From NCBI GenBank assembly GCA_003024985.2, contig PXIH01S0018164.1: 10,207 nt of DNA; one strand, given 5' to 3'. The DNA comes from Euperipatoides rowelli. Its lineage: Eukaryota > Onychophora > Udeonychophora > Euonychophora > Peripatopsidae. The notes under the pieces are model-generated. The model was given only the letters and a program-made list of their open reading frames with translations, made no database searches and was not told the origin of the DNA. Made by a program: the position numbers and the translations under genes. Below, one piece after another: positions 7,699 to 10,207 of this stretch (its first letter is position 1; each line of letters begins with the position of its first letter).

Positions 7699-7733
7699 TT
7701 TTTTTTTCTTTTTCCTGTTATTTACAAATTTAT

Positions 7734-7876
7734 TATCCATGGCTGAGTCGTGATTGTGTTCGCATGGGTAAACCTGGCTGAGCCATGGATAACATTAACA
7801 CCGAACACAAAATCCTTATCCGCGGTTTAGACATGGTTCAACCATGGATGAAATTACTGTCCATGCGAATTGGGAC
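7734..7876 (-). repeat. Right inverted terminal region with palindrome array
   Basis: Cores of the same family are CCATGG (7737, 7783, 7842), CCGCGG (7820) and ACATGG (7831). Perfect arms include TATCCATGGCT (7734-7744) with AGCCATGGATA (7781-7791), and CATGGTT-c-AACCATG (7832-7846). GTGTTCGCATGG at 7756-7767 is the reverse complement form of the second module of the left end. The right side carries mostly doubly decayed CCATGG cores, whereas the left keeps more intact CCGCGG. Confidence 0.72.
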
Positions 7877-8560
7877 AAAGTTTGGTTGTGTTTGTTCCCC
7901 TGGGGACTGAGTTATGAAAAAAACCCTGCAAACAAACTTCCACAAAATAGGGTTTGTTTTTAAGTTTGAAGCACCTGGAAGATTACGAATACATTTTTTC
8001 CCCTAGTTTTTCTCTTTAAATACCATCTGGAGTTGAAAAATTCTAAGCTAACAAATCAATTTCATTGATGTCTTATTCAAAACTAATTTAGTTCTTTATT
8101 TTATCATCGAATGTTCTCAGTGGCAGCCTGGCTATACTTTTGAATANTAAAATGGAGGACCTAACATGCCGAGACCTGCCAACTTTAAACAATCTAAATT
8201 AGTAAATTTTTTTAAAAAGAGACAGAGGGTAAGGTCCTTAAAAACTTAGCTTTTCGACATTAATTGGATATAATGTCCTAAAAATTATTCATTAAAAAGA
8301 TGTGCACAAACACTGTTCAATTTATGGAAATTTATATCCTACTTTATTCTTCCCTAAACACTACATTCTTACTGTATTGTATAGGGAGAGAACAAGCTTA
8401 TATTGCTGTGTGGACTTTCAATTATATTTTTTAAATGGTTGAAGTAAATGCAGTGCTGATTGTGACAATCAAATATCATTAATTATTATCACAGTTGTCT
8501 ATTACCTTGAGCGAATGCAAACTGTCAATTGGTTATCTGTGGTTACGTTTCTTAGCCATA
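7877..8560. other. AT-rich non-coding stretch, no gene seen
   Basis: Small items only. GTTTGTT (7890-7896) and AACAAAC (7931-7937) are inverted around a TCCCCTGGGGA-like word. TGATTGT-g-ACAATCA forms a 7-bp hairpin near 8457-8471. An ambiguous base is present at 8147. CCTGCCAACTT at 8175-8185 resembles the start of the repeat type seen at 2309 but is not followed by TCACGC units. No coding evidence is visible. Confidence 0.5.
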
Positions 8561-8561
8561 T

Positions 8562-8587
8562 AGGGGGCCCCATAACTTATGGGCCCT
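8562..8587. repeat. GC-rich near-palindrome (hairpin)
   Basis: Arms GGGCCCCATAA and TTATGGGCCC pair with a single-base bulge and almost no loop. They are followed by CTGGGGATCACCGGGTAGCCCATG, so positions 8562-8610 form a small GC-rich island in very AT-rich DNA. It may be a remnant of a dispersed repeat. It has no terminator role that I can support in this eukaryote-like context. Confidence 0.5.
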
Positions 8588-8610
8588 GGGGATCACCGGG
8601 TAGCCCATGC

Positions 8611-9391
8611 TAACACTCAATGTTCTCTATATATCTATTATTATTATTTTTTTTGGTTTAATAAATTATTCAAAGTTAAATATGCCCTATTTATTGAAGA
8701 GGTAAAATCCTTTATTTTTTTTTCCAATGTACATTTTATTTCATATTATATTATATTTTATCAAGACTAATGTGAGGAAACTAGTTAACTGTTAGCAAAT
8801 AGATGGTTTATTATTTTGCTTCTCACATTATATAATGTCTATAAATTTTCCTTCAGCTGTCAGAATGCATTAATTAGACTATAATTAATTGTGAAATAAA
8901 AATTTTAATGTCATCGTAAACTATAATTTTATGATAACAAATGTTTGAATATATTTTTTTTAATTCTTTCACTGGCAAATTGTCTGTAATTTATGGAGTC
9001 ACAGGTGCTAAGATTTCCAAGCATTTCTTACAAGAATTTGAAATTGCAGTTTTATAACAAACATTTTTTTCCCCTTTTTCTGTCTTTTACCTTTTTTTTT
9101 TTAATTCTCCAAATAAACTGTTTACATCTCAAAATCTATAAAATTAAAAAAGCTGTTTTATTTTGTATTACCCCAATTGGTGTTCTAAAATGAATTTATC
9201 ACTAATCGAAACAACAAAAAATGCAATAGAATGAACTTTTTTCAACTTCTTATAAATTTTATTATTGTTGTTTCTTTAATTAAAATAACTTTTATTTAAA
9301 TATAAGAATTAAAATATTTGTTTAATGTGGAAATCCAAATTCAATAACTTGTCAAAACAGATTAGCATATTTTTTAAATATGATAATCCCA
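8611..9391. other. T-rich non-coding stretch, no gene seen
   Basis: The plus strand is strongly T-biased. A long pyrimidine-rich tract runs at about 9064-9110, interrupted by a few purines. It resembles intronic polypyrimidine sequence, but no AG acceptor followed by a credible open exon appears. Two 63- and 66-codon frames here (8579-8770, 8993-9193) translate to Phe/Tyr/Lys-rich peptides, as expected from T-rich DNA, and are not called. Confidence 0.5.
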
Positions 9392-9410
9392 TTTTTTTTT
9401 TTTTTTTTTT
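9392..9410 (-). repeat. 19-T homopolymer, possible poly(A) tail of a minus-strand insertion
   Basis: Nineteen consecutive T lie on the plus strand. Read on the minus strand, AATAAA followed by GGTG sits immediately before the A-run, as at the 3' end of some retroposed transcripts. The AATAAA-to-A spacing of 4 bases is shorter than usual. I found no target-site duplication or recognisable body, so a simple homopolymer is equally likely. Confidence 0.3.
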
Positions 9411-10207
9411 CACCTTTATTTTACTTCGGTGTGAATTCTAGGGAAAAATACTTAATTAAAAGCTCACCAGAGGAAGCTGTGTAATGCTTTGCGATTTCTG
9501 AATTGCTATTTTACAAAATATCAGAAATCATTCTCTCTCTCACTATTTTTATTTAAACCATAAGCAAGAAATATAACTATTAAAAATAAAAGATAAATGA
9601 GTTTTTAAGCAGCTTAAAATTAAATAATGATTGCAAAAAGGTTTTAAAACAATATGGTTTAAATTTTTCATGTAATCTTAGATTCAAAGAAAACATTTTA
9701 TTGAAAGTGTTTGGGAAACAAAGACTATCCAGGGGTCTACATCATATTCTACACTTCAGAACAAATATGGCTATGCCGAATTATAACAGGTCACATTATT
9801 GATTGCTGGATTCTTAAAGGAATTTAGAAAGTCTTTGGAAAAAGATATTGAATGTGTAACAAAAAAAAAAAGGAACTGTCACAATGTCATCGGGCACATT
9901 TATTTTTAAATAAAGGCTAAATACACCCTTACCCATGTTATTTAAAAATAATATAATATAGCACTATATAATGTGGAGCTAATGAACATAGAGAACTCAG
10001 AAATAGAAAAACAAACAAAAATAATTTACAAGTGGTTATTAGAAAATGTATTTTACCAGATTATCTGTAATAAATAAAAAAAATTAAAATTTGGTGAAAA
10101 ACAAATTGTCATAGGTTTTATTATGCAGCATTCTAATAGCTGTGCAGAGTTTTAATAAGTGCCGACTCTAATTAAAAAAAAATACATTTTTGCTATTTAA
10201 AAAAATT
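9411..10207. other. AT-rich non-coding stretch, no gene seen
   Basis: No open frame, RNA gene, tandem array or inverted repeat of note is visible. A short TCTCTCTCTC run lies at about 9532-9541, and several A-runs occur towards the end. Confidence 0.55.

Larger units (their letters stand above)
7243..7876 (+). mobile_element. Non-autonomous Harbinger-like DNA transposon (foldback MITE)
   Basis: Both ends are related as inverted repeats. The outer 18 bases (starting GGCACCATTCACATGAAC on the left, ending GTCCATGCGAATTGGGAC on the right) match at about 13 positions after reverse complementing, and similarity continues inward with ATCC[G/A][C/T]GG blocks. The 634-bp element is CpG-rich against a CpG-poor background. 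Its interior holds a broken Myb/SANT-like coding relic, the accessory DNA-binding protein typical of PIF/Harbinger elements. No transposase (DDE) sequence remains. No clear 3-bp target duplication is visible, so the exact ends could be off by a few bases and the superfamily rests on the Myb-like relic. Confidence 0.75.

Noticed and set aside
8457-8471. Small perfect hairpin TGATTGT-g-ACAATCA as a regulatory RNA
   Set aside because: A 7-bp AT-rich stem with a one-base loop occurs easily by chance and has no supporting context.
1-10207. tRNA or rRNA genes
   Set aside because: By eye I found no B-box-like GTTCRANTC word in a plausible tRNA setting and no rRNA-like conserved block. A covariance-model scan was not possible.

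Overview
This window looks like non-coding DNA from a nuclear animal genome. It is strongly AT-rich, with long A/T homopolymers and an ATT microsatellite. CpG is rare except inside one transposon, and there is one ambiguous base at 8147. It has no operon-like gene packing, no ribosome-binding-site pattern, no rRNA or tRNA, and no long reading frame. The longest ATG-to-stop frames are 60-94 codons, about what chance gives at this base composition. The repeat styles (a Harbinger-like foldback element, a TCACGC-type repeat, GTAAATC-type repeats) recall aquatic invertebrates or lower chordates. The species cannot be fixed from the sequence, and I saw no convincing host exon.

Layout. Positions 1-1185 are plain AT-rich DNA. 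Positions 1186-1305 hold a small inverted/direct repeat cluster and a perfect 20-bp tandem duplication. Positions 1306-2308 are featureless apart from a T8A10 tract. Positions 2309-2444 carry a TCACGC-motif repeat with roughly 20-bp spacing, then an ATT microsatellite. Positions 2985-3154 form a G-rich island. Positions 3440-3493 are a perfect 27-bp tandem duplication. A ~550-bp sequence occurs twice in direct orientation, at 4055-4605 and 5289-5845, with about 90% identity over its 148-bp core. A short exon-like open frame lies at 5905-6060. A probable old dispersed repeat fills about 6818-7190.

The clearest biological object is a 634-bp non-autonomous DNA transposon at 7243-7876. Its long inverted ends are packed with short palindromes built on CCGCGG and its CpG-decayed forms. 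Its centre keeps a frameshifted relic of a Myb/SANT-like DNA-binding protein of the kind carried by PIF/Harbinger transposons. The remaining sequence to 10207 is AT-rich filler with a GC-rich hairpin at 8562-8587, a pyrimidine-rich tract and a 19-T run.

No genes here work together. The window is best read as intergenic or intronic sequence shaped by transposon insertion, local duplication and CpG decay.
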